Part shown: one piece after another, positions 11,119 through 21,144 of the stretch
How positions within the stretch are numbered: position 1 is the stretch's first letter
How the letters are laid out: each line of letters starts with the position of its first letter
Assembly (NCBI GenBank): GCA_002104945.1
Contig: MCFH01000019.1
Coordinates: forward strand, 156,501-220,500
Direction: 5' to 3'
DNA from: Piromyces finnis
Lineage: Eukaryota > Neocallimastigomycota > Neocallimastigomycetes > Neocallimastigales > Neocallimastigaceae
Length of the DNA: 64,000 nt
Notes under the pieces: generated by a model
Told to the model about the DNA's origin: nothing
The model's database searches: none
Seen by the model: only the letters and a program-made list of their open reading frames with translations
Program-made: the position numbers and the translations under genes

Positions 11119-12837
11119 ATGAATAGTAGCAAAGAAAGGAATACCGAGTTATTCTATAAAGAATTAGAGAAAAAAGACTGTGATCCTGATTATTTATTGG
11201 AACTATCTCAAAAAGGAATTTTTTTAATAAAGCCATTATTCGAATATGAATCAATAAAATATCATGAAAACGTTGTAGATATAAGTTTAATAAGTCAACT
11301 ATTTTTTATTATTTTTAACGATAATCAATATGAGAGATTTATGCAAATTTCTTTTACTGATAAATACAAAAAATATGTAATATTGGGTATTTATCATATG
11401 TATACCTATGATTTCTTAATAATTAACGAATTTTTTATTAATAAATTACTGAAAGAATCAAGAAGAGACATATTAGTAAAATTTATAAAAAATATCAATA
11501 TAGTATTCTACATTTATTTTTTGTATAAATATAATATCATTACAGATATTAAAATACCTTTATCTATCAGAAATGGAACACATAGATATAAATTATATCC
11601 AAGTATTTTATTTGTACTATTCGAAGATTACTTTTATTTGAATGGAAAACATAAAATAAAAAATGTTACTAAATATATTTCCGAAGAAAAATTAATTAAT
11701 AATATATTTGTAGTATTTGGAAGAGATACTAATGTTTTAGATTATTTAATACAAAATTTTAACTGTATAAATAATATTAACTGCGATTGTTACTATAGAA
11801 TGCATTTAAATTTTTCTATGAAAATAATTTCAAAATATTCCAAAAAAATATTTAAACCTAATTTATTAAAATTTAAATGTGAAAATAAAGTAATTGAAAA
11901 TTATGTAAATGATTTATATTCTGATCGTTCGTTACATAATGTTAAAAATTGTAAGTTATATTTAGAGTTTTATGATTATTTTGATAATATTGATATTAAA
12001 AAAACACCAATTAATTATACTGTTGAAAATTTTGATAAATTTAAAAATGATATTTCGGTTGGTAGTTATAAATATAACGAAAATATCAATTTTAATAATA
12101 AAGATATATTTATATTTGAAAATAAAAAGGAAACGAAAATTCAAGAAATAATAAATTTAAATGACTATGTTATTAAAGAAGAATCTGATTTTGATGACTT
12201 TTATTATGACAGTGAAGATTCTTGTTATTATATCAATATTAAAAATGAAAATGAAAAAGAGGAAAATAATGAACCTGATAATAGACTTGTGAAAATTAAT
12301 GAAATATTAACTTATGAATATGATGGACTTAGTGAGTTTTACGAAAATTTTTATGAATCCATGTCTTGTTTATTATTTTATTATTTAATTATTTGTGATA
12401 ATGATAGGGTAGAAAAAATATTAAAAGATCCTAACTATATATTACATTTGAAAGTTGAAGAATTAATAGAAGATCCAAATCATTATTATAATTCAGAGTT
12501 TGATAAAACTTCACAATATAATTTTGAAATAATGAAAAAAATTTGTTATATAGCTTCCTTAGTATATAATAATGCACCGGACTTTGTAATACATTTACTA
12601 TGTTATGAATTAAATTCAACATTCGTAGAATATAAAGATAATAAAATCAATATTGTTTATTTTTGTAATCATGAATTTATATCATCACGTTTTTTATCTG
12701 ATAATTTTCATATTTACGCTCTTATACAAATAATTATAAATAGAACTTCAAATGAAAATTTTAATAATCTTTTTGTTACATTTAAAAATGATCTCCTTTT
12801 TCATAAAAGAGCTGATGATTATGTAAAGATATTTTAG
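11119..12837 (+). CDS. Unrecognised 572-residue protein
   Basis: A long intact frame with no recognised domain. The protein is rich in Phe, Tyr, Ile, Asn and Lys, has no signal peptide, and consists of probably helical hydrophobic stretches (residues 1-280), an acidic low-complexity middle (about 340-400, DFDDFYYDSEDS and a Glu-rich run) and a second hydrophobic part (410-560). The spacing of hydrophobic helices would suit divergent ankyrin-like or other helical repeats, but no consensus is visible. The start is the first ATG after an AT-rich leader. It stands alone between the LTR-like repeat and the chitin-binding gene. A viral or mobile-element origin is possible given the neighbours but unsupported. 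Confidence 0.6.
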   Translation: MNSSKERNTELFYKELEKKDCDPDYLLELSQKGIFLIKPLFEYESIKYHENVVDISLISQLFFIIFNDNQYERFMQISFTDKYKKYVILGIYHMYTYDFLIINEFFINKLLKESRRDILVKFIKNINIVFYIYFLYKYNIITDIKIPLSIRNGTHRYKLYPSILFVLFEDYFYLNGKHKIKNVTKYISEEKLINNIFVVFGRDTNVLDYLIQNFNCINNINCDCYYRMHLNFSMKIISKYSKKIFKPNLLKFKCENKVIENYVNDLYSDRSLHNVKNCKLYLEFYDYFDNIDIKKTPINYTVENFDKFKNDISVGSYKYNENINFNNKDIFIFENKKETKIQEIINLNDYVIKEESDFDDFYYDSEDSCYYINIKNENEKEENNEPDNRLVKINEILTYEYDGLSEFYENFYESMSCLLFYYLIICDNDRVEKILKDPNYILHLKVEELIEDPNHYYNSEFDKTSQYNFEIMKKICYIASLVYNNAPDFVIHLLCYELNSTFVEYKDNKINIVYFCNHEFISSRFLSDNFHIYALIQIIINRTSNENFNNLFVTFKNDLLFHKRADDYVKIF

Positions 12838-12955
12838 AAACTTGCTCTATTTATTATATATTACGAAAAATATAATTTCTTAACTAGTTTAATAAAAAAA
12901 GGTAAATTATATAGACTTTTATACTTGTTTATAATATAAACCATAATTAATTCAT

Positions 12956-13588
12956 TTAAATAAAATATGAAATAATTTTACATCCTTTACCACAATAAGC
13001 ATCAGTTGTACCACAGTAACCGTATTTACTACAACATTTGTTATTTTTACATTTGTAAATACCATCAGATAGACTTCCACATTTATCATTAGATAATATG
13101 GTTGGAGTTGAAGGGTTTTTTTGGGTTGTAACATCTTTAGCATAAAATGTTTTAGTGCCAACAATATAAGTTTTCTCAGGAACAGTAAAAGTGTTAGAAT
13201 AAGTAACTACTTTATTAGTATTAGAATTGATAGAAGTGCTCTTTTTAGTTTTAGCTAATGTAGTAGTTTTAACTGTATTTGATTTTGATTTTGTGGTGGT
13301 TTCGGAATTAGCATTGAAAGCATTATTACTATTTATTTCATTTTTTAATTTATCAAAAACTTCGGAATTATTCATCTCATCTTGCAATTTGTCGAATACA
13401 TCAGAGTTGTCCATTTCATTTTTTAATTTGTCGAATACATCAGAGTTGTCCATTTCATTTTGTAATTTATCAAAAATATTAGAATTGTCCATTTCATACT
13501 TTAATTTATCAAAAATATCAGAATCAAATGAACCATTTGAAGTTACCATAGTTATTAGTAATAATGAAAGTATGCTAATAAGTAACAT
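12956..13588 (-). CDS. Secreted hevein-type chitin-binding protein with 13-residue repeats
   Basis: A 210-residue protein. Residues 1-18 are a signal peptide. Residues ~24-88 are five tandem copies of a 13-residue unit, [IV]FDKL[KQ]xE[MI]xNSx, in which FDKLK and FDKLQ alternate, so the DNA also has a 78-base higher-order period. A Thr/Ser/Lys-rich linker follows (about 95-165). The C-terminus (about 169-206) is a chitin-binding type 1 (hevein) domain with seven cysteines in the expected CG...C...CC...YGYCG...YC...GC order. It should be exported and bind chitin or GlcNAc polymers in the fungus's own wall or in prey or competitor walls. The repeat region is probably a helical or extended spacer. 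No catalytic domain is attached. A plus-strand frame over the same DNA is its antisense shadow. Confidence 0.85.
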   Translation of the reverse strand: MLLISILSLLLITMVTSNGSFDSDIFDKLKYEMDNSNIFDKLQNEMDNSDVFDKLKNEMDNSDVFDKLQDEMNNSEVFDKLKNEINSNNAFNANSETTTKSKSNTVKTTTLAKTKKSTSINSNTNKVVTYSNTFTVPEKTYIVGTKTFYAKDVTTQKNPSTPTILSNDKCGSLSDGIYKCKNNKCCSKYGYCGTTDAYCGKGCKIISYFI

Positions 13589-13779
13589 TTTTTATTATCG
13601 AATTCTAGTTAATTCTATTTATTTCTGTTTTTATTTAATTATTAATATTTAATTAATATTTTATTAAATTTATTACTTTTAATTTTTTTTTTTAAAAAAA
13701 ATATCAAAAATAATCAATTTAAATATGTATTACTTTAATAATAATGAATATATGTACAGATATTAATTTATTTATCTAT

Positions 13780-14388
13780 TCACCACGTAATAGTAAATCC
13801 TAACTCACAAGCCAGTTCACGAGCTTTACAAAAACAATTTGATTTTTTAAATTCATTATATTCATAAATAGGATGTGGAACCTCCACAACCGATGATTTA
13901 GTTTCGTTGATGGACTTAAACAACATTAAAACAAGAGGATGGTCATTCGAAATATATTGTACTAAATTGTTAATGAAAGATTCCCACAATAAATAATAAT
14001 GATAGGGTAATGGATCAGCAATAGTTCGAGTAAAGCAAAAGTTGCACAAAAATATTCCATTATTTAACCATCTATCTAAATGATGATTTAATGGTCGCTG
14101 AAAAGAAGTTACTGTATTTTCTAAATTCGTATAAATACGCTCCAATAATAATGGTGGTTTATTATTAGAAATTTTCGTTCCGAAAGCGATGTCACTAATA
14201 TCGCGTGTATTTTTATAAGGCATATCTCCTACCATCACAACTTTGATATCCTGTAATTGGACATATTTAAAAATTCCAAATACATCTTCCAATGGTGGAG
14301 TACAATATGAATTTCTCAATTGATTGTATATATGTAATACTAATTTAGAATTTTTTATAAAGAAATCGTCCCAAGACATGTGTACCAC
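13780..14388 (-). CDS. Uracil-DNA-glycosylase-like protein with altered active site
   Basis: A 202-residue protein whose whole length follows the family 1 uracil-DNA glycosylase layout: SWDDFF near the start (5-10), a PPLEDVF segment (31-37), the water-activating-loop position VVMVGDMPYK (50-59), IAFGT (67-71), PPLLLERIY (78-86), WLNNGIFLCN (107-116) before a T-R-T, a LLW segment (133-135) and VPHP (170-173). In the family the first motif is GQDPYH with the catalytic Asp third; here it is GDMPYK, so Met takes that place. The His of the HPSPL motif is kept but the rest is changed. It is therefore either inactive as a glycosylase or a binding or processivity protein. Such divergence is common in viral relatives, and an RNA polymerase remnant of viral type lies next door. 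M4 is an alternative start. Confidence 0.65.
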   Translation of the reverse strand: MVHMSWDDFFIKNSKLVLHIYNQLRNSYCTPPLEDVFGIFKYVQLQDIKVVMVGDMPYKNTRDISDIAFGTKISNNKPPLLLERIYTNLENTVTSFQRPLNHHLDRWLNNGIFLCNFCFTRTIADPLPYHYYLLWESFINNLVQYISNDHPLVLMLFKSINETKSSVVEVPHPIYEYNEFKKSNCFCKARELACELGFTITW

Positions 14389-15043
14389 TACTACTTTTAT
14401 TTCTACTTTTTACTTTTTTATTTTCTTTTTAATAAGTATAATTATTTAGTAAATTCTATTAATAGAAATAGTATTCTTTTAATTGTTTATAAATTTTATA
14501 TGAAAAAAAAATTAAGTATATAAAAATATTATTTAAATAAAATTTTTCCAAAATTAAAATCCTTTGACTATTTCAATACCAACTATTAATTTTAATCATT
14601 TGATAGTTAAAAAGGAATTTCATTATATATCCTTGATTTATGCTTATTATCCTAAAATTGGAAAATTTATTATCTGAAGAAATATTTATATTGAAATGAT
14701 TTAAAAATTATTCAATATAATATATATATATATATGTACTAAATAAAAAAATATTATATAAAAATGTTTAAAAAAGTAATAAAACAATAAAATATATCAA
14801 GTTTTAAAATATATATAAATTTAATATTTCAAAATTTATTTACGAATAAAGATTTTCAAATTTATATATATTAATTATTAATAATTTTTATTAATTTTTT
14901 TTATTAGTTTGCTTTAGTATTTATAATATTTATATATTACATTTATTAATTATTTATTATTAATTATTTATTATTAATTATTTATTATATTATATTTATT
15001 ATTATTACTTTTTATTACTTATTATTATTATTATTACTTATTA
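14389..15043. other. Gene-free AT-rich stretch with TTATTA runs
   Basis: Intergenic DNA between two minus-strand genes of viral flavour. It contains a (TA)n run near 14720-14735 and a long stretch of imperfect TTATTATTA/ATTTATTATT repeats at about 14940-15055, which reaches into the end of the next coding remnant. No gene seen. Confidence 0.5.
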
Positions 15044-16371
15044 TTATTTATTATTTGTTAATGACATAGCAAAAGCATATTCCAAAAATGAATCATTTAT
15101 ATCAGGAATATTTGTGGAAAAAGGATAATAATAAATTTCATCATCATTATAATCATAAACTACACCTGTTTTGTCTGTAATAAGATCTTCCATACTTTTG
15201 GCAGGTTCTCTTTGCAAATAGCCTGTAGAAGAGGTATTAAGAGAAGTTGAAATAATCCCAACACGATCTGATTTGGAATGCACAAATAGCTCTTTTGCAA
15301 TAAGTCCTATAAAATAAGAACTCTTAATGTAACATTTTGGCAAAACAGCTTGAACTCCTACTGACATTAAAATTTGAATTATGTTATCGATTTTACCTTT
15401 CGAACCACTATTAACAATATTGGTTAAATGATTGTTTATAGATTCAGATAATTTTTCTAATAATTTATAATCACTGTAACGACGATTTTTTAATCTATTG
15501 TTGCTGATAGATTTACTTTGATTTAGAATGGAAGAGTCCAAATTTGATAATGATAGTGTCGGTAAAAATAAATCTGGAATATTTTCCAAAATACATTTAA
15601 ATTTATTTTCAATGCTAGGGGTATGCAATCCGAAATAGAAATACTTATGATATGAAATAAATTATATTCATGAGCCGTACGTTGAACATCCCGCATAAAT
15701 TTTAAATAAAAATCATTACCGTAATGAGTAATGGAATTCAATAAAATCTTTTGATTTTCACCACTAATAGTGTGGAGTAGAATGCCACGGTCAACCAAAA
15801 TCTCATTTCCATTTTTTAATGTTAATGTTTTTGGAAGCAACAATGAAAGTAAATGTTTATACGGTATTTTATTGGTCTTCATTCGAGACTTGTAAAATTT
15901 ACAAAATATATTCCATTCCTTTTTTGATATTTTTAATTTTTCACATATGTTTTCGATAATATGAGGTTCAACAATGTGTTGATCGTTTGTCATATTGTAT
16001 AAGCCAGTCAAGGTATCTTGAATAAAACTAATCATGAGTGATCCATCCTTGAAAGAACGGATATTATTTGAAATGTTTAATTTAGTAGCTAATTCCTTTT
16101 TGGACTCTTTTCCCGGTAGCCAAAAAATATTCATTTCATCCCCATCAAAATCAGCTTGAAAAACATTGGCTATTAGAGGATTAATTTGGATGATTTGACT
16201 GCTGCTGGGAAAGGAACGAACTGATAAAATGGAAGTAATTTGAAGTGTAGGCTGTCTATTAATAATTACATAGTCATTTGGTTTATATCCATATGGAATT
16301 AATTGATCTGTAAATACCTTTGGTATCAAAATTTTATCTAGTGGTACATTTATATTTGGTACAATGAATAT
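15044..16371 (-). pseudogene. Fragment of RNA polymerase largest subunit (Rpb1-like), frameshifted
   Basis: Two overlapping minus-strand frames together cover part of a multisubunit RNA polymerase largest subunit. The upstream frame (open from 16371 to 15523, no ATG) has the NRQPTLQ motif and the catalytic QADFDGDEMN, whose three Asp residues hold magnesium. The downstream frame (15628-15044) has SGSKGK and a trigger-loop-like GLIAKELFVHSK...TGYLQREPAKSMED. The frames meet at a GGGG run (15618-15621). The N-terminal third, the clamp and the C-terminal part are absent, the segment between SGSKG and the trigger loop is short, and there is no CTD. It is too divergent for the fungus's own Pol I, II or III. 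Subunits of this kind occur in nucleocytoplasmic large DNA viruses and yeast cytoplasmic linear plasmids. I read it as an endogenised, dead fragment. Confidence 0.75.
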
Positions 16372-16379
16372 TTAAACAA

Positions 16380-16819
16380 GTGAATATTTAAATAAAAATG
16401 GTATCTTTCATGAAAATAAAATTGATACTTTTATATATAAGAAATTTAAATTGAACCAATATAGACAGGCATCATCAAGTGATATTTATAAATCTTTAAA
16501 TTTAAATAGCGATGATGAAGTAATTAACGAACTATCATTTAAACAATTTAGAACCCTATAAAAGTAAGAAAGATAAAATAGATACTTGTGTAATTGTTAA
16601 GAGCTTATTAAAGGATGTTGATAATATAAAAATGAACAAGAAGATTTGAAAAATAAACCTAAATGGGCAATTAAAAGATCTGAGAATAAAAGAGAAACGT
16701 TTTTAATTGAAAAATGGGTTTTCGAAAATAATCTAAACTTTTACATAGTATGCATCCTTCAAAGAGGAAACACAATATTTAAAATTTTAAACATTAAGTT
16801 GGGGAAAGAAGGCAATTAA
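16380..16819 (+). pseudogene. Decayed protein-coding remnant
   Basis: Three consecutive plus-strand frames give protein-like sequence that can only be linked by two frame changes: about 16389-16560 (ends SFKQFRTL), 16560-16648 (begins YKSKKDKIDT), and 16650-16819 (contains KPKWAIKRSENKRETF). No start codon and no recognised family. It lies head to head with the RNA polymerase remnant and may derive from the same foreign insertion. Confidence 0.4.
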
Positions 16820-17039
16820 TTAATAATTATATCTTTCAACCTTCTTTTTAACACTTTTTCTCTTGTACTCTAATTTTTTTAAGTTTTTGGAATTTTTGTT
16901 AATGTTATATCTATTGTGATTTAGATCCTTTTCATATTGATCGATTTTTAAAAGTATCTTTTGTACAAATTTTATATAATAAAAATAAATATATAAATTT
17001 TCTTTTTTAATTAGATTTAAAAAAAAAAATAAAAATTAA

Positions 17040-19683
17040 TTGTATTTTAATACCATTATACTATACACATTAAATAAAAAAATTAATTACTACTTTTTAT
17101 TTTTATTTTTTTTAATTTAAATGGTATTGTTTATTATTTTATTTTTATATACATATTATTCGAATACATTGTATTGTTATAAGTATTTATTTATACTAAA
17201 TATTATATATATTTTATTAAAGTTATTTTATTGAACTAAAATAAAAATACATATAGACAAACTTTGAATTATAGAGTAAAAATAAATTAGAATTTTAATT
17301 TCATTTATTATATTAGTAATATAACGTTTACTACTTTACTAATAAATAAAAAATATTATTAATACATAGCATTATTATACAAGTTAATAAATATTTAATA
17401 ATTATAAATATTTTTCAGTAATTTAGTCTTCATAGAATTTAATCTTTAATTTATTATCAATTATTATTTCATAGATTTAATCTTTTTGTTTATTCCATTT
17501 TTCTTATCTTCTTTTTCTTCATTAATACTTAAAATATCTATTTTCAGCTATTTAGAGTAGTATTGGTTCATTATCTTTCTGAAAGATTCTATAAGTATTT
17601 TGAAATTTAATTTACATTTATATTTTTTCTTCTTTGGCTAGGTATCTAGGATAGAACATCTATGAGAATACCATAATAATTTTATTGAATTGGATTTATT
17701 CAAAATTATTTTATATTTAATAATTAATATAATATATAATAATACTAGAATACTAGAATATTTTTATTATATTAATAATGTAGAAGTAGAAAAGTTTTTT
17801 TATTTAACTAGACAGCTTTAATTATTTAGTTATATAGAAAGAAGAAAAGTATAATAATTAAATATTTGCTGCATCTGTCTAAATAAGTAGTTAAAAAAGT
17901 ATTTTATATATAAATCATAATAAGTAGCATGAAAAATTGCTGTGCATGTCTAATACTAGACATGTTTTTTGCTTTTTTTTTTAGAAAATTTTGTATTTTT
18001 TTCTTTTCATCATAAAAATGATGAAGATAAAAACTGATGTTTAAAAAAAATTTTTTAATTCATTTTTCTTCTTTTTATACTTTTTTTATATTAATAATAA
18101 AAATAGTTTGGCAGAAGGAAAGTTTATATTTTACAAAAAATAAAAATAATATGAATTACAAAATGTGGTGAATGTTAAAATATTAAATTTTTTGCGGATT
18201 TTACTTGTGGATGCGCTTTTTAATGATTAATGAAAAATTTTATATATTAATAAAAATTTAAAATTTTTAATTTTACCACATTTTTAATTTGTAAAATTGT
18301 TAATTAACCACAAAATATTATTAAATTTGGTTTTTTAAATTTTAAAAAGTTTATTAATGAAATGATAAAAAGAATACGATGAATTATCTTTCTCAATAAT
18401 AAATATTAAAAGTAATAAAACACTAAAAACATTATAAATAATAAAAACAATAAAAATAATTATAAAAGATATTAAAAAGTGGCTAATGATAATTTTATTA
18501 AGTAGTTTAATTTGATAATAAGCTGTAAGTTTATGTAAACTATGGGTTATTATGAATATCTTGATATTTATATATTACATATATATAACAAAAAAATAGT
18601 ATAAAAAGGAGAAAAGTGAATTAAGAAAACTTTTTAAACATCAGTTTTTATCTTCATCATTTTTATGATGAAAAGAAAAAAGTACAAAATTTTCTAAAAA
18701 AAAAAAGCAAAAAACATGTCTAGTATTAGACATGCACAGCAATTTTTCATGCTGCTTATTATGATTTATATATAAAATACTTTTTTAATTACTTATTTAG
18801 ACAGATGCAGCAAATATTTAATTATTATACTTTTCTTCTTTCTATATAACTAAAATAATTAAAGCTGTCTAGTTAAATAAAAAAAACTTTTCTACTTCTA
18901 CATTATTAATATAATAAAAATATTCTAGTATTCTAGTATTATTATATATTATATTAATTATTAAATATAAAATAATTGTTGAATAAATCCAGTTCAATAA
19001 AGCTACTATGATATTCTCTTAGATGTTCTATCCTAACTGCCTTGCCAAAGAAGAAAAAATGTAAATGCCAATTAAATTTCAAAATACTTATAGAATCTTT
19101 CAGAAAGATAATGACCCCATACTACTCTAAATAGTTGAAAATAGATATTTTAAGTATTAATGAAGAAAAAGAAGATAAGAAAAAAGGAATAAACAAAAAG
19201 ATTAAATCTATGAAATAATAATTGATAATAAATTAAAGATTAAATTCTATGAAGACTAAATTAATGAAAAATATTTATAATTATTAAATATTTATTGATA
19301 TTTATTTGTATAATAATACTATAAATAAAATGGTTAAATTTCTATGTATTCATAATATTTTTATTTATTAGTAAATTAGTAAACATTATATTACTAATGT
19401 AATAAATGAAATTAAAATTCTAATTTATTTTTACTCTATAATACAAAGTTTGTCTATATGTATTTTTATTTTAGTTCATTAAAAAAACTTTAATAAAATA
19501 TATATAATAATTCAGTATAAATAAATATAAATAAATACTTATAACAATACAATGTATTCGAATAACATGTATATAAAAATAAAATAATAAACAATACCAT
19601 TTAAATTAAAAAAAAATAAAAATAAAAAATAGTAATTAATTTTTTCTATTTAATGTGTATAGTATAATAGTATTAAATATAAT
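17040..19683. repeat. Outer inverted repeat around element A2
   Basis: Beyond the ends shared by A1 and A3, element A2 is flanked by a further ~95-base inverted pair (17040-17134 and about 19596-19683; landmarks CCATTTAAATT, AGTAATTAATTTTT, TTTAATGTGTATAGTATAAT). This pair is not found at A1 or A3. It may be an inverted duplication of flanking DNA made with the element, or a small element into which A2 inserted. Confidence 0.6.
17135..19595. mobile_element. Foldback element A2
   Basis: Second ~2.45 kb copy of the family seen at 4500-6965, with the same arms and the loop (about 18080-18600) in the same orientation as A1, for example TTGCGGATTTTACTTGTGGA at 18191. Hairpin motifs TGTCTAATACTAGACA lie at about 17947 and its complement at about 18718. 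It differs from A1 by scattered substitutions and small indels, so the two are of moderate relative age. No coding sequence. It stands directly left of a 5'-truncated LINE copy. Confidence 0.8.
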
Positions 19684-19705
19684 TAATTTTTTAATTTTTT
19701 TTATA

Positions 19706-20745
19706 AAGCTCAATATTTTGATGATAATAAATTTATTGAAACTAAAGATTTTATTAAATTATGTTATGAGTACCCAGAGTTTGCCTATGGTTTCTACTGG
19801 TTATTGAAAACAAGAAGCGGATACAAGTTAGATGCTAGAATTGCAAAAGCTGCTTAATTTGTTGATCCAGTTTGTCCTAACTACTGTCCATGTTGCAAGA
19901 GTAGAGATCAAAGTATTAAGCATTGATTATTAGATTGTCCAACATTTAAAGATATCCGTATTAAACATTGTAATTCTATAGTCCAGTTATTAAATTTTTT
20001 CAGTCAACGTAATTCCAACACTCCTATCAATAATAATAAAATTGTTTATATAAATAGAGATAGCAATAATAATAATAATAATAATATTAGTAATGATAGC
20101 AATAGTGAAGATAATAATTATAATTTAGATTGTAATATAGTCAATAATAGTGATAATATTAATAATCAGGTGAATATTAATGTATATGATTATTCTAGTG
20201 GGTGTATTAAAATGTTTAAATTCCTTCTTGGGAGAAGAAGTTTAAAAAATATCAATTATAAAACAAGGGAATAGAGAAAACTTTGCAAGTGTCAGATTCA
20301 ATTGGGCACTTACGAAGGAACACCATTCTTGATGGTAACAGCGGAACTTCTAACGAAAATCATGCCTTTTGTTATTGGCCAGCAATGGTCAATGTTCAAA
20401 AGGTTTGAAGCAACATCCAAAAGCGTTAATGCTGAAGAAACAGTAAGACAGGCCAGGAGGGCTAGTGCAACTAATGGAGATCATAATTTTGTCCTATGAT
20501 AAAATTTTGATCTTTGCCTCGGTGTCCCATTGGAAGTCAAATACAATTATTATACTTTAGTATAATAGTGGCTTTCTTATTTTAATTAATAAAATTACTA
20601 GAATACATTATACCCAATTTTTATTCATTTGTATTTATTTAAATATATTTATTTTTATTTTTATTTTTATTTTTTATAACATGTATTTTTATTTTAATTT
20701 AGTTAATAATAAAGTGTAAAAATATTTAATATATTAAAACTAATA
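19706..20745 (+). pseudogene. 5'-truncated, dead copy of the LINE
   Basis: This matches the 3' end of the LINE at 30976-36650 from its base ~35523 through its 3' UTR. It covers the last ~290 codons: the Cys-rich CPNYCPCC finger, the Asn/Ser-rich linker (shorter here) and the conserved C-terminal segment. Three tryptophan or lysine codons of the intact copy are stops here (near 19855, 19925 and 20273), so it makes no full product; the frame at 20302-20499 is just its conserved tail. The 3' UTR, including the hairpin ATTATACTTTAGTATAAT, is nearly identical to the intact copy. Truncation at the 5' end is the usual result of incomplete target-primed reverse transcription. Confidence 0.9.
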
Positions 20746-21144
20746 AAGTAATTGTTATAAATGAAAATTAATCTCTAATTATTATGTTTATTAATATTCA
20801 ATAAATGATTAATAATGTCCATGATTAACGAAATATATTAAAAGATTTATTTAAGTATTAAATATTATTCTTTTTATATATATTTAAATAGTAAAGATTA
20901 ATAGGTTTTTATTTAAAAAGAAATGGTTATGTATGACTATTTAAAAATTACATATTTTAATATTATTTATTTATTTATTTATTTGAATAATTAAACAATA
21001 AACAATAAACAATACAAAATACAAAATACACAATGCACAATGCACAATGCACAATGCACACTAAATAATTTACATAGCACATAACAATTATTTATTTATT
21101 TTATCTATAAATTTTTATTTAATTATTTTACAATAGTTTTATTT
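20746..21144. repeat. Short tandem repeats between LINE copy and A3
   Basis: AT-rich sequence containing AATAAAC and ACAAAAT repeats at about 20994-21029, followed by four exact copies of the 7-mer ACAATGC at 21030-21057. No gene. Confidence 0.7.

Noticed and set aside
13227-13652. 141-codon plus-strand frame with FNLS repeats
   Set aside because: Antisense of the 13-residue repeats of the secreted chitin-binding protein, which has a signal peptide and a clear domain.
20302-20499. 65-codon frame as an independent small gene
   Set aside because: It is the conserved C-terminal tail of a dead LINE copy; the same sequence ends the intact LINE protein.
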